64,000 bases of DNA, taken from Dickeya fangzhongdai. GTDB taxonomy: Bacteria > Pseudomonadota > Gammaproteobacteria > Enterobacterales > Enterobacteriaceae. The stretch spans positions 3,906,001 through 3,970,000 of the forward strand of contig NZ_CP025003.1 in the NCBI RefSeq assembly GCF_002812485.1, given 5' to 3'. The position numbers were made by a program, and so were the translations under genes. Below, piece after piece: positions 1 through 13,353 of this stretch; positions within the stretch are counted from its first letter, which is position 1, and each line of letters opens with the position of its first letter. The notes beneath the pieces are model-generated. The model searched no databases, was not told the DNA's origin, and saw nothing but the letters and a program-made list of their open reading frames with translations.

Positions 1-1384
1 CACCCCGGAAGGCGCGGTGATCGCGTTCATGCATATCGTCGAATACCGTCGTAACCAGAAGCAACTGAAAGAAACCCCGGCGCTGCCATCGGATCTCACC
101 GCCAATGCCGCACAGGCGCATCGGTTGATCGGTCAGGCGCTGCAGGAAGGCGCCACCCGGCTCGATACCCACGAGGTCCAGCCGATTCTGCAGGCGTATG
201 GCCTGAATACGTTGCCAACCTGGATTGCCGGCGACAGTACCGAAGCGGTGTACATCGCGGAAAAAATCGGCTACCCGGTCGCGCTTAAACTGCGATCCCC
301 GGATATCCCCCATAAATCGGAAATTCAGGGCGTCGTGCTGTACCTGCAGAATGCTCAGGAGGTGCAACTGGCGGCGGAAGCAATGCTGGAACGAGTCAGA
401 CATACCAATCCGCAAGCACGCGTACTCGGCTTGCTGGTACAGGGCATGGCTAATCGTACCGGCGCGCTGGAGTTACGTATCGCGGTCGAACAGGATGCCA
501 TCTTTGGTCCGATCATCATGCTGGGTGCAGGCGGCATGGAATGGCGCCGGGAAACGCAGGCGGCGGTGGCACTGCCGCCGCTGAATATGGCGCTGGCGCG
601 CTATCTGATCGTTCAGGCGTTGAAAAGCGGCAAAATCCGCAGCCAAAACGCACTCAAGCCGCTGGATATTCCGGCGCTCAGCCGGTTGCTGGTGCAGGTT
701 TCCAACCTGATTCTGGATTGCCCGGAGATCTCGCGTCTGGATATTCACCCGCTGCTGGCCTCCGGCGAGGAATTCACGCTGCTGGATGTTACGCTGCATC
801 TGGCGCCTTTCAGCGGCGACCCGCAGTCTCGTCTGTCTATCCGCCCTTATCCGCAGGAACTGGAAGAAACCGTCCGGCTCAAGGATGGCGCGTCCTGTCT
901 GTTCCGCCCCATCCTGCCCGAAGACGAACCGCTGTTGGCCCATTTTATCGGCAAAGTAACCCGCGAAGATCTGTATTACCGTTATTTCAGTGAAATCAAC
1001 GAATTTACCCATGAAGATTTAGCCAATATGACCCAAATTGACTACGATCGTGAGATGGCTTTTATTGCTGTGCGGTCAGGTACGGAAGGTGAGCCGGAGA
1101 TCATCGGCGTCACACGCGCCATCGCCGACCCGGATAATACCAACGCGGAATTCGCCGTACTGGTGCGATCCGATCTGAAAGGGCTGGGATTAGGCAGGAA
1201 ACTACTGGAAAAACTGATCCACTATACCCGCGCCCACGGTCTGGCGCGTCTGAGCGGCATCACCATGCCGACGAATCAGGGTATGGTCACGCTGGCGAAA
1301 AAACTGGGCTTCGCCGTTGATGTGCAATTGGAAGACGGTATTGTGACGCTGGAGCTGCCGCTGGACTCGTCCGCACAGCCATAA
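1..1384 (+). CDS. pat: Protein lysine acetyltransferase Pat (C-terminal part, 5' truncated by window)
   Basis: This is the C-terminal half of the GNAT-type protein acetyltransferase (Pat, YfiQ, PatZ), which acetylates lysines of metabolic enzymes such as acetyl-CoA synthetase. The reading frame is open from the first bases of the window, so the true start lies upstream. The visible part has an ATP-grasp-like acyl-CoA synthetase subdomain (GYPVALK, HKSEIQGV, GPIIMLGAGG) followed by a GNAT domain over the last 160 or so residues, with the acetyl-CoA loop seen as GLGLGRKLL. The E. coli protein has 886 residues, so about half is missing. The neighbours pssA, yfiM and kgtP follow in the order known from E. 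coli. Confidence 0.93.
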   Translation, partial: TPEGAVIAFMHIVEYRRNQKQLKETPALPSDLTANAAQAHRLIGQALQEGATRLDTHEVQPILQAYGLNTLPTWIAGDSTEAVYIAEKIGYPVALKLRSPDIPHKSEIQGVVLYLQNAQEVQLAAEAMLERVRHTNPQARVLGLLVQGMANRTGALELRIAVEQDAIFGPIIMLGAGGMEWRRETQAAVALPPLNMALARYLIVQALKSGKIRSQNALKPLDIPALSRLLVQVSNLILDCPEISRLDIHPLLASGEEFTLLDVTLHLAPFSGDPQSRLSIRPYPQELEETVRLKDGASCLFRPILPEDEPLLAHFIGKVTREDLYYRYFSEINEFTHEDLANMTQIDYDREMAFIAVRSGTEGEPEIIGVTRAIADPDNTNAEFAVLVRSDLKGLGLGRKLLEKLIHYTRAHGLARLSGITMPTNQGMVTLAKKLGFAVDVQLEDGIVTLELPLDSSAQP

Positions 1385-1538
1385 TCAGGCGTGCAGATGC
1401 GGGCGGGATCTCGCTACAGGCAGTAAAACTTGCTCACAACGCTTGCCAAGTAGTGGTATCATCGCCCGATTCGGCTATGCCTTAACGTATATTTATGACC
1501 ACGCGGTCATCCCACGATGAGAGAAGAATCGCACTGTG

Positions 1539-2894
1539 ATGTTGTCAAAATTAAAGCGTACGAAATATCAACAACACCTTGCACAACTGCCTAAAATTCC
1601 TCAGTCTGCCGATGACGTCCAGACGCTTCACAGCCCAGCGCTTTTCCGTACTACGCTGACAGAACAGATTCTGCAGGCGAAGAAACGCATCTATCTGGTA
1701 GCCCTGTATCTGGAACACGATGACGGCGGCGAAGGCATTCTGTCGGCGCTCTATCAGGCCAAACGCCAATGCCCGGAACTGGAGATCACCGTACTGGTCG
1801 ACTGGCATCGCGCCCAGCGCGGCCGCATCGGCGTTGCCGCCGACAGCACCAACGCTGACTGGTACTACGAAATGGCGCAGCGGTACGATGATGCGCCCTT
1901 CCCGATTTATGGCGTCCCGGTCAATACGCGTGAAGCGCTGGGCGTCCTGCATCTGAAAGGGTTTATTATCGATGACACGGTGCTTTACAGCGGCGCCAGT
2001 CTGAACGACGTCTACCTGCATCAGCATGAAAAATACCGTTATGACCGCTATCAGCTGATTCATAACCCCGTGCTGGCTGATGTCATGGCGCGTTATGTGC
2101 AGGACCTGCTGGCTTCGTCCGCCGTGCAGCGGCTGGACCGCTCGTCTCGTCCCAAAACCATCGACATCAAAAACGATATCCGTCAGTTCCGTCAGTCATT
2201 GCGTTCGGCAACGTATATGCTGCCTGGCGTCGGCGACAACAACCACCAATTGACGGTGACGCCGCTGGTCGGTTTGGGTAAACAGAGCCCGCTGAACCGG
2301 ACTATCCATCACCTGATGTACTGCACTGAGCAGCGTCTGGTGATGTGTACCCCGTACTTCAATCTGCCGGCTCTGCTGGTTCGCAACATTATCCGTCTGC
2401 TGCGCAACGGCAAACAGATCGAGATCATTATCGGCGACAAGACGGCCAACGACTTCTTTATTCCTGAAGACCAGCCGTTCCGGATTATCGGCGCGCTGCC
2501 GTACCTGTATGAAATCAACCTGCGTCGTTTCCTGAGCCGGTTGCAGAAATACATCGACAGCAATCAACTGATGATCCGTCTGTGGAAGGACGGCGATAAC
2601 AGCTTTCACCTCAAAGGCATGTGGGTGGACGATAACTGGCAACTGCTGACCGGCAACAACCTCAATCCTCGCGCCTGGCGGCTGGATCTGGAAAATGCCA
2701 TTCTGATTCATGACCCGGAGCAGGTATTACAGGTACAGCGTCAGCAAGAGCTGGAGTGCATCCGCGCTCATACCCAGATCATCACGCACTATCAGCAATT
2801 GCAAAGTATCGCGCAATATCCGGTAAAAGTGCGCAAGCTTATCCGCCGTCTGCGCCGCATCCGCATCGATCGCCTGATCAGCCGAATTTTGTAA
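1539..2894 (+). CDS. pssA: CDP-diacylglycerol-serine O-phosphatidyltransferase (phosphatidylserine synthase)
   Basis: PssA condenses CDP-diacylglycerol with L-serine to give phosphatidylserine, the precursor of phosphatidylethanolamine, and binds the inner membrane peripherally. It belongs to the phospholipase D superfamily. Two HKD motifs are visible: HLKGFIIDD in the N-terminal half and HLKGMWVDD in the C-terminal half, the latter followed by GNNLNPRAW. The basic C-terminus (VRKLIRRLRRIRIDRL) is typical. An upstream in-frame GTG at 1536 could also be a start, but the ATG at 1539 gives 451 residues and the family N-terminus MLSK. The gene follows pat after about 150 bp and probably has its own promoter. 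Confidence 0.97.
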   Translation: MLSKLKRTKYQQHLAQLPKIPQSADDVQTLHSPALFRTTLTEQILQAKKRIYLVALYLEHDDGGEGILSALYQAKRQCPELEITVLVDWHRAQRGRIGVAADSTNADWYYEMAQRYDDAPFPIYGVPVNTREALGVLHLKGFIIDDTVLYSGASLNDVYLHQHEKYRYDRYQLIHNPVLADVMARYVQDLLASSAVQRLDRSSRPKTIDIKNDIRQFRQSLRSATYMLPGVGDNNHQLTVTPLVGLGKQSPLNRTIHHLMYCTEQRLVMCTPYFNLPALLVRNIIRLLRNGKQIEIIIGDKTANDFFIPEDQPFRIIGALPYLYEINLRRFLSRLQKYIDSNQLMIRLWKDGDNSFHLKGMWVDDNWQLLTGNNLNPRAWRLDLENAILIHDPEQVLQVQRQQELECIRAHTQIITHYQQLQSIAQYPVKVRKLIRRLRRIRIDRLISRIL

Positions 2895-3008
2895 CCATCT
2901 GCCGTATTCCCGGCACAGTTTGTTAATGCTCTGCCGGGAATTATCATGCCTGTAGTAAGCTTTGTCAGGTTTCTTCGGCCAGTGGCGGTATACAGGTCAT
3001 GAGGGGAT

Positions 3009-3335
3009 ATGATGCGCAAAGCGCTGCTATTACTGCTGTCCGTTTGTTCAGGGTGCGCGCACATGGCGCAGGATCAGTGGACGGGGCCCGACAAAGCGAA
3101 ACATTTCATGGCATCAGCGCTACTAAGCGCCGCGGGCAGTGAATTCGAGGAACATCAGCATCAGAGCCGCGACCGCAGCGCTGCATTCGGATTGATGTTT
3201 TCCGTCAGTATCGGCGCAGCCAAAGAAGCCTATGACAGCCGGCCGCAAGGCAGTGGCTGGAGTTGGAAAGATTTCACCTGGGATATAGCCGGCGCAACGG
3301 CCGGCTACTGTTTATGGCAGGCATCCCATCGTTAG
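3009..3335 (+). CDS. yfiM: YfiM family lipoprotein
   Basis: This small protein of unknown function has a signal peptide ending in a lipobox (SVCSGC), so it is predicted to be a lipoprotein. The conserved family core is visible: [26 protein letters not shown] and [16 protein letters not shown]. It sits between pssA and kgtP as in E. coli. Two ATGs stand in tandem at 3009 and 3012; the GAGGGG ribosome site at 3001 is better spaced for the second. The stop overlaps the end of the convergent kgtP by four bases. Confidence 0.88.
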   Translation: MMRKALLLLLSVCSGCAHMAQDQWTGPDKAKHFMASALLSAAGSEFEEHQHQSRDRSAAFGLMFSVSIGAAKEAYDSRPQGSGWSWKDFTWDIAGATAGYCLWQASHR

Positions 3336-4636
3336 AGCGTCTCGCCTTTCCCTTTGTGATGCAGCCCGAGCGAAACCAGAAACGCCAGCGCTCCCATCAG
3401 CGAAACATACCAGAAGAAAGCCTCTTCCGTACCCAGCGATTTTAGCGACAGCGCCACATACTCAGCGGAGCCGCCAAACAGGGCGTTCGCCACGGCGTAA
3501 GACAACCCGACGCCCAGCGCTCGCACTTCCGGAGGAAACATTTCCGCCTTTAGAATGCCGCTGATCGAGGTATAAAAGCTCACGATCACCAGAGCCAGCA
3601 TTACCAGCGCAAACGCGATAACCGGGTTAGTCACGCCCTGCAAAGTAGACAGAATCGGCACCGTCAGCAACGCCGAAAACGCCCCAAAAACCAGCATGGA
3701 ACTACGACGACCAATTTTGTCGGACAGCGCACCGAACAAAGGCTGCAACAGCATGAAAGCAAACAGCGCCAGAGTCATCAACCCGCTGGCGGATTTGGCA
3801 TTCATCCCGGCAGTATTCACCAGATATTTCTGCATATAGGTGGTGTAGGTATAGAAGCTCAACGAACCGCCGGCGGTAAAACCCAACACCATGACGAAAG
3901 CCTTGCGATTACGCCACAGCGCGCGCAGCGATCCGGCATCCTTACGGGCACGGGTTTCACTGGCGGAGGTTTCATTCAGCGAACGACGCAGAAACAGCGC
4001 TACCACAGCCAACGCCGCACCCAATGCGAACGGAATACGCCAGCCCCACGTACGCAAATCCGTATCGGAAAGCAATTGTTGCAGGATTACCACCACCAGT
4101 AACGCCAGCAATTGACCACCGATTAGCGTCACGTATTGGAATGAAGCATAGAATCCTTTGCGCCCTTCCAGCGCCACCTCACTCATGTAGGTTGCGCTGG
4201 TGCCGTACTCCCCGCCGACCGACAGCCCCTGAAACAAACGCGCTATCAGCAACAATAATGGCGCCCAGACGCCAATCGTCGCATAGCCGGGCAGGCAGGC
4301 GATCACTAAAGATCCCAGGCACATCATACACACAGAAATCAGCATCGATTTTTTACGGCCATATTTATCGGCGATATAGCCGAATAACCAGCCGCCAATC
4401 GGGCGCATCAAAAATCCGGCAGCAAATACGCCGGCGGTCTGTAACAATTGCGTTGTGGTATTACCGGTTGGGAAAAAGATATGCGCAAAATAAAGGGAAC
4501 AAAACGAATAGACATAAAAATCAAACCATTCCACCAAATTTCCCGATGACGCGCCGACTATCGCCCAGATGCGTTGACGGGCGGTATTTATAGTTGTTGA
4601 TTCTGTTTCCTGTTGTGGGTTTATTGTATTTGCCAT
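3332..4636 (-). CDS. kgtP: Alpha-ketoglutarate permease (MFS proton symporter)
   Basis: KgtP is an inner-membrane transporter that takes up 2-oxoglutarate with protons. The 434-residue length fits the family (432 in E. coli). The N-terminus carries [14 protein letters not shown], typical of the metabolite:H+ symporter family, followed by the MFS loop motif [11 protein letters not shown] between helices 2 and 3, and [17 protein letters not shown] in helix 4. A second loop motif, [11 protein letters not shown], appears in the C-terminal half. About twelve hydrophobic segments are evident. A GGAAGGG ribosome site precedes the start. A 12-bp perfect inverted repeat lies about 130 bp upstream. The 3' end runs into yfiM. 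Confidence 0.95.
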   Translation of the reverse strand: MANTINPQQETESTTINTARQRIWAIVGASSGNLVEWFDFYVYSFCSLYFAHIFFPTGNTTTQLLQTAGVFAAGFLMRPIGGWLFGYIADKYGRKKSMLISVCMMCLGSLVIACLPGYATIGVWAPLLLLIARLFQGLSVGGEYGTSATYMSEVALEGRKGFYASFQYVTLIGGQLLALLVVVILQQLLSDTDLRTWGWRIPFALGAALAVVALFLRRSLNETSASETRARKDAGSLRALWRNRKAFVMVLGFTAGGSLSFYTYTTYMQKYLVNTAGMNAKSASGLMTLALFAFMLLQPLFGALSDKIGRRSSMLVFGAFSALLTVPILSTLQGVTNPVIAFALVMLALVIVSFYTSISGILKAEMFPPEVRALGVGLSYAVANALFGGSAEYVALSLKSLGTEEAFFWYVSLMGALAFLVSLGLHHKGKGETL

Positions 4637-5013
4637 ATAAGCGTTACCCTTCCTGTCTGCTATTTAATGATTATCTTATAGCAGATACAGTAAAACAGGC
4701 TCGGTAGTTCAGGCAAAGGCTAACTGGCTCATGTAATTATTTAAGCTGACGGCGTCACTCTACAATGAAATAACAGCAGAGGTTATTTCATTGCGATTAA
4801 AACAGGGAATTCAGCGAATATGGTAAGGATATAATCCGTGAATATGGCGATTCTATTGTAAAACGTTTGCCATAAGGCATTCGAAAGGTCATTGCCTGAA
4901 CAGGACAGAAGCCATCATTTAACGTACCTGAATTGTGCCCCATCGTGCCGCGGCAATACTTTCTTTTACCCGTGTAGAACCTCATGTCTTAACGTTATTC
5001 AGGATGAACAATA
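4637..5013. other. Intergenic region between kgtP promoter side and rRNA operon end
   Basis: This AT-richer stretch holds the kgtP promoter region and the 12-bp inverted repeat. Short open frames here have no recognisable product or good ribosome site, and I see no further gene. Confidence 0.6.
4763..4793. repeat. Perfect 12-bp inverted repeat upstream of kgtP
   Basis: The arms CAATGAAATAAC and GTTATTTCATTG are exact reverse complements around a 7-nt loop. The hairpin lacks a T-run on either side, so it does not look like a simple terminator. It lies about 130 bp before the kgtP start codon and could be an operator or a stable element in the leader. Confidence 0.6.
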
Positions 5014-5048
5014 GAAAAGAAAAAAGGCCATCCGCATGGATGGCCTTT
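5014..5048 (-). terminator. Intrinsic terminator of the rRNA operon
   Basis: The arms AAAGGCCATCC and GGATGGCCTTT enclose a 4-nt loop. On the minus strand the stem is followed by a long T-rich run. It lies 12 bases after the 3' end of the distal 5S gene, as expected for the operon terminator. Confidence 0.9.
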
Positions 5049-5059
5049 CTTGCTGTTTG

Positions 5060-5179
5060 ATGTCTGGCAGTTCCCTACTCTCGCATGGGGAGACCCCACA
5101 CTACCATCGGCGCTACGGCGTTTCACTTCTGAGTTCGGCATGGGGTCAGGTGGGACCACCGCGCTCTCGCCGCCAGACA
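5060..5179 (-). rRNA. rrf: 5S ribosomal RNA (distal second copy)
   Basis: The 120-nt sequence matches the enterobacterial 5S rRNA throughout. It differs from the proximal copy mainly at the closing helix, where TGTCTGG/CCAGACA replaces TGCCTGG/CCAGGCA, a compensated pair as in the E. coli rrnD distal 5S. It follows tRNA-Thr, so the operon ends 5S-tRNA-Thr-5S. Confidence 0.97.
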
Positions 5180-5219
5180 AATTCTTTTATTTAATTTGCC
5201 GAACACTATTTAAAACAAG

Positions 5220-5295
5220 TGGTGCTGATACCCAGAGTCGAACTGGGGACCTCACCCTTACCAAGGGTGCGCTCTACCAACTGAGCCATATCAGC
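5220..5295 (-). tRNA. thrV: tRNA-Thr (GGU anticodon)
   Basis: The 76-nt gene starts GCTGATATGG and ends with an encoded CCA. The anticodon loop contains GGT within CTTGGTAAG, and the T-loop is GTTCGACTC. It lies between two 5S genes as thrV does in E. coli rrnD. Confidence 0.97.
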
Positions 5296-5307
5296 ACACA
5301 TAATTTG

Positions 5308-5427
5308 ATGCCTGGCAGTTCCCTACTCTCGCATGGGGAGACCCCACACTACCATCGGCGCTACGGCGTTTCACTTCTGAGTTCGGCATGGGGTCAGGTG
5401 GGACCACCGCGCTCTCGCCGCCAGGCA
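5308..5427 (-). rRNA. rrf: 5S ribosomal RNA (proximal copy)
   Basis: This is a canonical 120-nt 5S rRNA beginning TGCCTGGCGG and ending CCAGGCAT, about 120 nt after the 23S gene. Its body is nearly identical to the second 5S copy at 5060-5179. Confidence 0.97.
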
Positions 5428-5545
5428 AATTCTTTTCATTCCAACCGTTATGCCCACACTCATGCGCCGCACAACCATCAGAATCCATCCGTCGAACAAG
5501 CCAAATTCTTTCTCGTCTCTCTCACCAAAACACCTTCGGTGTTGT

Positions 5546-8452
<2,907 letters not shown>

Positions 8453-8558
8453 TCACAACCCGAAAGTGTCTCGGGATGCGGGTATGTTGAGAGACTCGAA
8501 CAACACATGAATTCACACTCATATGCCGTCGTTTCAAATTATTCAGCTTGTTCCGGAT

Positions 8559-8570
8559 TGTTAAAGAGCA
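8559..8570 (-). promoter_or_regulatory. Spacer boxA antitermination element
   Basis: TGCTCTTTAACA on the minus strand, 107 bp before the 23S gene, is the rRNA boxA element recognised by the NusB-NusE antitermination complex. The same element occurs in the leader at 10641-10652. Confidence 0.85.
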
Positions 8571-8620
8571 GAATACTTCGCAGCATACTGTCGCCAGTAT
8601 ACTCTGAAGTCATTCGTAAA

Positions 8621-8696
8621 TGGTGGAGCTATGCGGGATCGAACCGCAGACCTCCTGCGTGCAAAGCAGGCGCTCTCCCAGCTGAGCTATAGCCCC
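8621..8696 (-). tRNA. alaT: tRNA-Ala (UGC anticodon)
   Basis: The 76-nt gene starts GGGGCTATAGC and ends CTCCACCA. The anticodon loop reads TTTGCAC, giving anticodon TGC. It lies in the 16S-23S spacer as in most enterobacterial operons with the Ile-Ala pair. Confidence 0.97.
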
Positions 8697-8808
8697 ATAG
8701 AATGCAACACGTAAACCTTTACCCGTAATTTCTTCTGAGACAAGGCGTGGAATGACGACGCATACATCAATATGCGGGCTATTTCACAACGCAGTATCAG
8801 GAGAAATC

Positions 8809-8885
<77 letters not shown>

Positions 8886-8954
8886 ATAAGGTTTTACCGC
8901 TCGTTTACTTCATCAGACAATCTGTGTGGACACCACGCAGGCACTTCAACTCGG

Positions 8955-10496
<1,542 letters not shown>

Positions 10497-10640
10497 AAAG
10501 TTTGATGTGTTTTCCGAAGAAAACGTGCTCAAAGAATTTACTGTTAGTTCGTATGAATTAACTGTTGTCACTCTTCAAGACTTTTCACAAATATTTTAGT
10601 GAAGCGTCCTGCGAGTGCCCACACAGATTGTCTGATTGAT

Positions 10641-10652
10641 TGTTAAAGAGCA
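10641..10652 (-). promoter_or_regulatory. Leader boxA antitermination element
   Basis: TGCTCTTTAACA lies in the rRNA leader about 145 bp upstream of 16S. It is followed by AGACAATCTGTGTGGGCAC, which is highly conserved in enterobacterial rRNA leaders. Confidence 0.88.
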
Positions 10653-10690
10653 GTGCGACCGGCTTACAGCCTGCTGTCGCGAGGTGGCGT

Positions 10691-10718
10691 ATACTACGCT
10701 TTCCTCATTCAGAGTCAA
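10691..10718 (-). promoter_or_regulatory. rRNA promoter P2
   Basis: The -35 TTGACT and -10 TAGTAT are separated by 16 bp, a layout matching E. coli rrnB P2 (TTGACT, 16 bp, TATTAT). Confidence 0.85.
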
Positions 10719-10788
10719 CGACTTTTTTCTCGCTTTCTCCGCCTCACACCGCGCTGGCTCATCGCCGTTGCCGTGTCAGTGGATGCGC

Positions 10789-10816
10789 ATTATAGGGATC
10801 CGAACGGGTTACACAA
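10789..10816 (-). promoter_or_regulatory. rRNA promoter P1
   Basis: The -35 TTGTGT and -10 TATAAT have 16 bp spacing, followed by a GCGCATCC stretch like the GC-rich discriminator of stringently controlled rRNA promoters. It is about 100 bp upstream of P2, as in E. coli. The upstream activating region extends towards the end of gmhB. Confidence 0.85.
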
Positions 10817-10865
10817 CCACTTTCTCGATCTTTTTTTCCGTTCGCGCATTTTTCCACCCTTACGG

Positions 10866-11432
10866 CTATTTTACGTGCTGTTTGATCGTTTTTGGCAGGT
10901 CCGCCAGGCTATCTATTAGCCAATCAGCCAATTTTTCGCCTTCTTCGGTGATCGGTTTGCCGGTTTTAACCAATACTTTAGTGCCTACCCCCGCTGCCTG
11001 CGCTGCCTGCATATCTTCAACTTTATCGCCCACCATATAAGAAGCGGCCATATCAATGTGCAAATGACGCTGCGCAGAGATAAACATCCCCGGTTGAGGT
11101 TTACGGCAATCACACTGTTGACGATATTCTCCTTCGCCAGCATCAGGGTGATGCGGACAATAATAGATACCGTCCAGGTCAACACCACGATCGGCCAGCG
11201 ACCAATCCATCCACTCGGTCAGTTGCATGAACTGATCTTCGGTAAACTTACCTCTGGCAATCCCTGACTGGTTGGTCACCAGCACCAGAGCAAAGCCCAT
11301 TTTTTTGAGTTCATTCAAGGCGTCAATCACGCCGTCAATGAACTGGAACTGATCGATTTCATGGACATAGCCATGATCAACATTAATGGTACCGTCACGG
11401 TCGAGAAAAATTGCAGGGACGCTGTTTGCCAC
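10866..11432 (-). CDS. gmhB: D-glycero-beta-D-manno-heptose 1,7-bisphosphate 7-phosphatase
   Basis: GmhB removes the C7 phosphate of heptose bisphosphate in the synthesis of ADP-heptose for the lipopolysaccharide inner core. It is a HAD-superfamily phosphatase of 188 residues. The HAD motifs are visible: FLDRDGTIN near residue 9, VTNQSG near residue 53, KP in CDCRKPQPG, and VGDKVED. The zinc-binding loop is [18 protein letters not shown]. The gene reads in the same direction as the rRNA operon and ends next to its promoter region; in E. coli gmhB also lies just before an rRNA operon (rrnH). Confidence 0.95.
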   Translation of the reverse strand: MANSVPAIFLDRDGTINVDHGYVHEIDQFQFIDGVIDALNELKKMGFALVLVTNQSGIARGKFTEDQFMQLTEWMDWSLADRGVDLDGIYYCPHHPDAGEGEYRQQCDCRKPQPGMFISAQRHLHIDMAASYMVGDKVEDMQAAQAAGVGTKVLVKTGKPITEEGEKLADWLIDSLADLPKTIKQHVK

Positions 11433-11525
11433 TTACCTTTGCTCCTGATGGCGTAAATTGTGCTTAGTATCGCATGTTTTCATCACCAGAGAGAATGTCA
11501 TCCCTGACGGGATCTCGATTGACTT

Positions 11526-11541
11526 AGACGTCTAGACGCCT
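11526..11541 (+). promoter_or_regulatory. Two tandem MetJ boxes
   Basis: AGACGTCT (exact consensus) is followed directly by AGACGCCT (7 of 8). MetJ with S-adenosylmethionine binds such tandem 8-bp boxes and represses methionine genes. They lie about 75 bp before metN, as expected for the metNIQ operator. Confidence 0.85.
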
Positions 11542-11612
11542 TAACATCCCCTCCACATTAGGTCGGAATATTATGGTTTCTTGTCCGGCCATCGTCATCT
11601 TTGATAAAACTT

Positions 11613-12644
11613 ATGATTGAACTGATTAATATTACAAAGGTTTTCCAGCAAAAAGGACGCGCCGTCACTGCGCTGGACGACGTGACATTACGCGTGCCCG
11701 CGGGTCAGATTTATGGCGTGATTGGCGCATCAGGCGCAGGTAAAAGCACGCTGATTCGCTGCGTGAATCTGCTGGAAAGACCGACTCAGGGGAAAGTGTT
11801 GATCGACGGGAAAGAGCTGATGAGCCTGTCGGAAAGCCAATTAACGCGCACCCGCCGCCAAATCGGCATGATTTTCCAGCACTTCAATTTGTTGTCCTCA
11901 CGTACCGTATTCGGCAATGTGGCGCTGCCGCTGGAGCTGGACAACACGCCCGCGGCTGAAATCAAACAGCGGGTGCATCAGCTTCTGGATTTGGTCGGGC
12001 TGTCGGACAAGCATGACGCCTATCCTGCTAATCTGTCCGGCGGGCAAAAACAGCGCGTCGCCATTGCCCGCGCGCTGGCAAGCAACCCCAAAGTTCTACT
12101 GTGCGATGAAGCAACCAGCGCGCTGGACCCGGCCACGACCCGTTCTATTCTTGAATTGCTGAAAGACATCAATCGTCGGCTGGGGCTGACCATCCTGTTG
12201 ATTACGCATGAAATGGATGTGGTTAAACGTATCTGCGATCAGGTGGCGGTTATCAGTAACGGCAAACTGATTGAGCAGGATACGGTCAGCGAAGTGTTTT
12301 CTCATCCGAAAACACCGCTGGCTCAGAAATTTATCCAGTCCACCCTGCATCTGGATATTCCGGATGACTATCAGCAGCGACTGTCGGCAACGCCTCGCCC
12401 AGGCAGCGTGCCGCTGCTGCGTATGGAGTTTACTGGCCAGTCGGTCGACGCGCCCCTATTGTCCGAAGTGGCCCGGAAGTTCAACGTCAACAACAACATT
12501 ATCAGCGCGCAGATGGATTACGCTGGCGGTGTGAAATTCGGCATCATGCTGGCCGAAATGCACGGGCAGGAAACCGACACCCAGGCAGCCATAGCCTTTC
12601 TGCAGCAACATCACGTGAATATTGAGGTATTGGGTTATGTCTGA
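11613..12644 (+). CDS. metN: Methionine ABC transporter, ATP-binding protein
   Basis: MetN is the ATPase of the D- and L-methionine importer MetNIQ. The 343-residue frame equals the E. coli length when started at the ATG at 11613; a TTG at 11601 lies in frame upstream but adds residues not found in the family. The Walker A motif GASGAGKST is near residue 38, the signature LSGGQKQR mid-protein, Walker [12 protein letters not shown] and the switch histidine in LLITHEM. The C-terminal 100 residues form the ACT-like C2 domain that binds methionine and inhibits transport ([14 protein letters not shown]). It overlaps metI by eight bases, and MetJ boxes lie upstream. Confidence 0.96.
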   Translation: MIELINITKVFQQKGRAVTALDDVTLRVPAGQIYGVIGASGAGKSTLIRCVNLLERPTQGKVLIDGKELMSLSESQLTRTRRQIGMIFQHFNLLSSRTVFGNVALPLELDNTPAAEIKQRVHQLLDLVGLSDKHDAYPANLSGGQKQRVAIARALASNPKVLLCDEATSALDPATTRSILELLKDINRRLGLTILLITHEMDVVKRICDQVAVISNGKLIEQDTVSEVFSHPKTPLAQKFIQSTLHLDIPDDYQQRLSATPRPGSVPLLRMEFTGQSVDAPLLSEVARKFNVNNNIISAQMDYAGGVKFGIMLAEMHGQETDTQAAIAFLQQHHVNIEVLGYV

Positions 12645-13290
12645 AGCCATGCTCTGGTTGATTGCCCGCGGCGTTTGGGAGACCGTGGTGATGACATTCG
12701 TGTCCGGCTTTTTCGGTTTTATGCTGGGTTTGCCCGTCGGCGTGCTGTTGTATATCACCCGCCCCGGGCAGATTATCGCCAATCCTAAGCTTTATCGCAG
12801 CATTTCCGCGTTGGTGAATATTTTCCGCTCCATTCCTTTCATTATTCTGCTGGTGTGGATGATTCCTTTTACCCGAGTGATTGTAGGCACCGCAATTGGT
12901 CTACAGGCAGCGATTGTACCGTTAACGGTAGGAGCGGCGCCTTTTATCGCCCGCATGGTGGAAAACGCCCTGCTGGAAATTCCGACCGGGTTGATCGAAG
13001 CGGCACGCGCGATGGGCGCTACGCCGCTGCAGATTATCCGCAAGATTTTGCTACCCGAAGCCCTGCCCGGTCTGATCAACGCCGCCACTATTACATTGAT
13101 TACGTTGGTAGGTTATTCAGCCATGGGCGGTGCGGTCGGCGCCGGTGGTCTGGGGCAGATTGGTTATCAGTATGGTTATGTCGGCTATAACGCCACCGTG
13201 ATGAATACCGTGCTGGTCCTGTTGGTGGTTCTGGTTTATCTCATTCAGTTTTTTGGTGACAGAGCAGTTCGCGCGGTTACCCACAAATAA
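12637..13290 (+). CDS. metI: Methionine ABC transporter, permease
   Basis: MetI is the inner-membrane permease of the methionine importer. The start at 12637 gives 217 residues, the E. coli length. Several hydrophobic helices are visible. The coupling loop that docks MetN reads [20 protein letters not shown], the EAA motif of binding-protein-dependent permeases. Its start lies within the end of metN, which suggests translational coupling, and metQ follows after about 60 bp. Confidence 0.96.
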   Translation: MSEAMLWLIARGVWETVVMTFVSGFFGFMLGLPVGVLLYITRPGQIIANPKLYRSISALVNIFRSIPFIILLVWMIPFTRVIVGTAIGLQAAIVPLTVGAAPFIARMVENALLEIPTGLIEAARAMGATPLQIIRKILLPEALPGLINAATITLITLVGYSAMGGAVGAGGLGQIGYQYGYVGYNATVMNTVLVLLVVLVYLIQFFGDRAVRAVTHK

Positions 13291-13353
13291 CGGGTTTCAC
13301 CATCGCGTCTATTATTCTTCGATGCAGGTTAAAACATTAAACAGAGGTAAAAA

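Noticed and set aside
4797..4985. A 62-codon frame between kgtP and the rRNA terminator
   Set aside because: No ribosome site, no family features and no conserved context.
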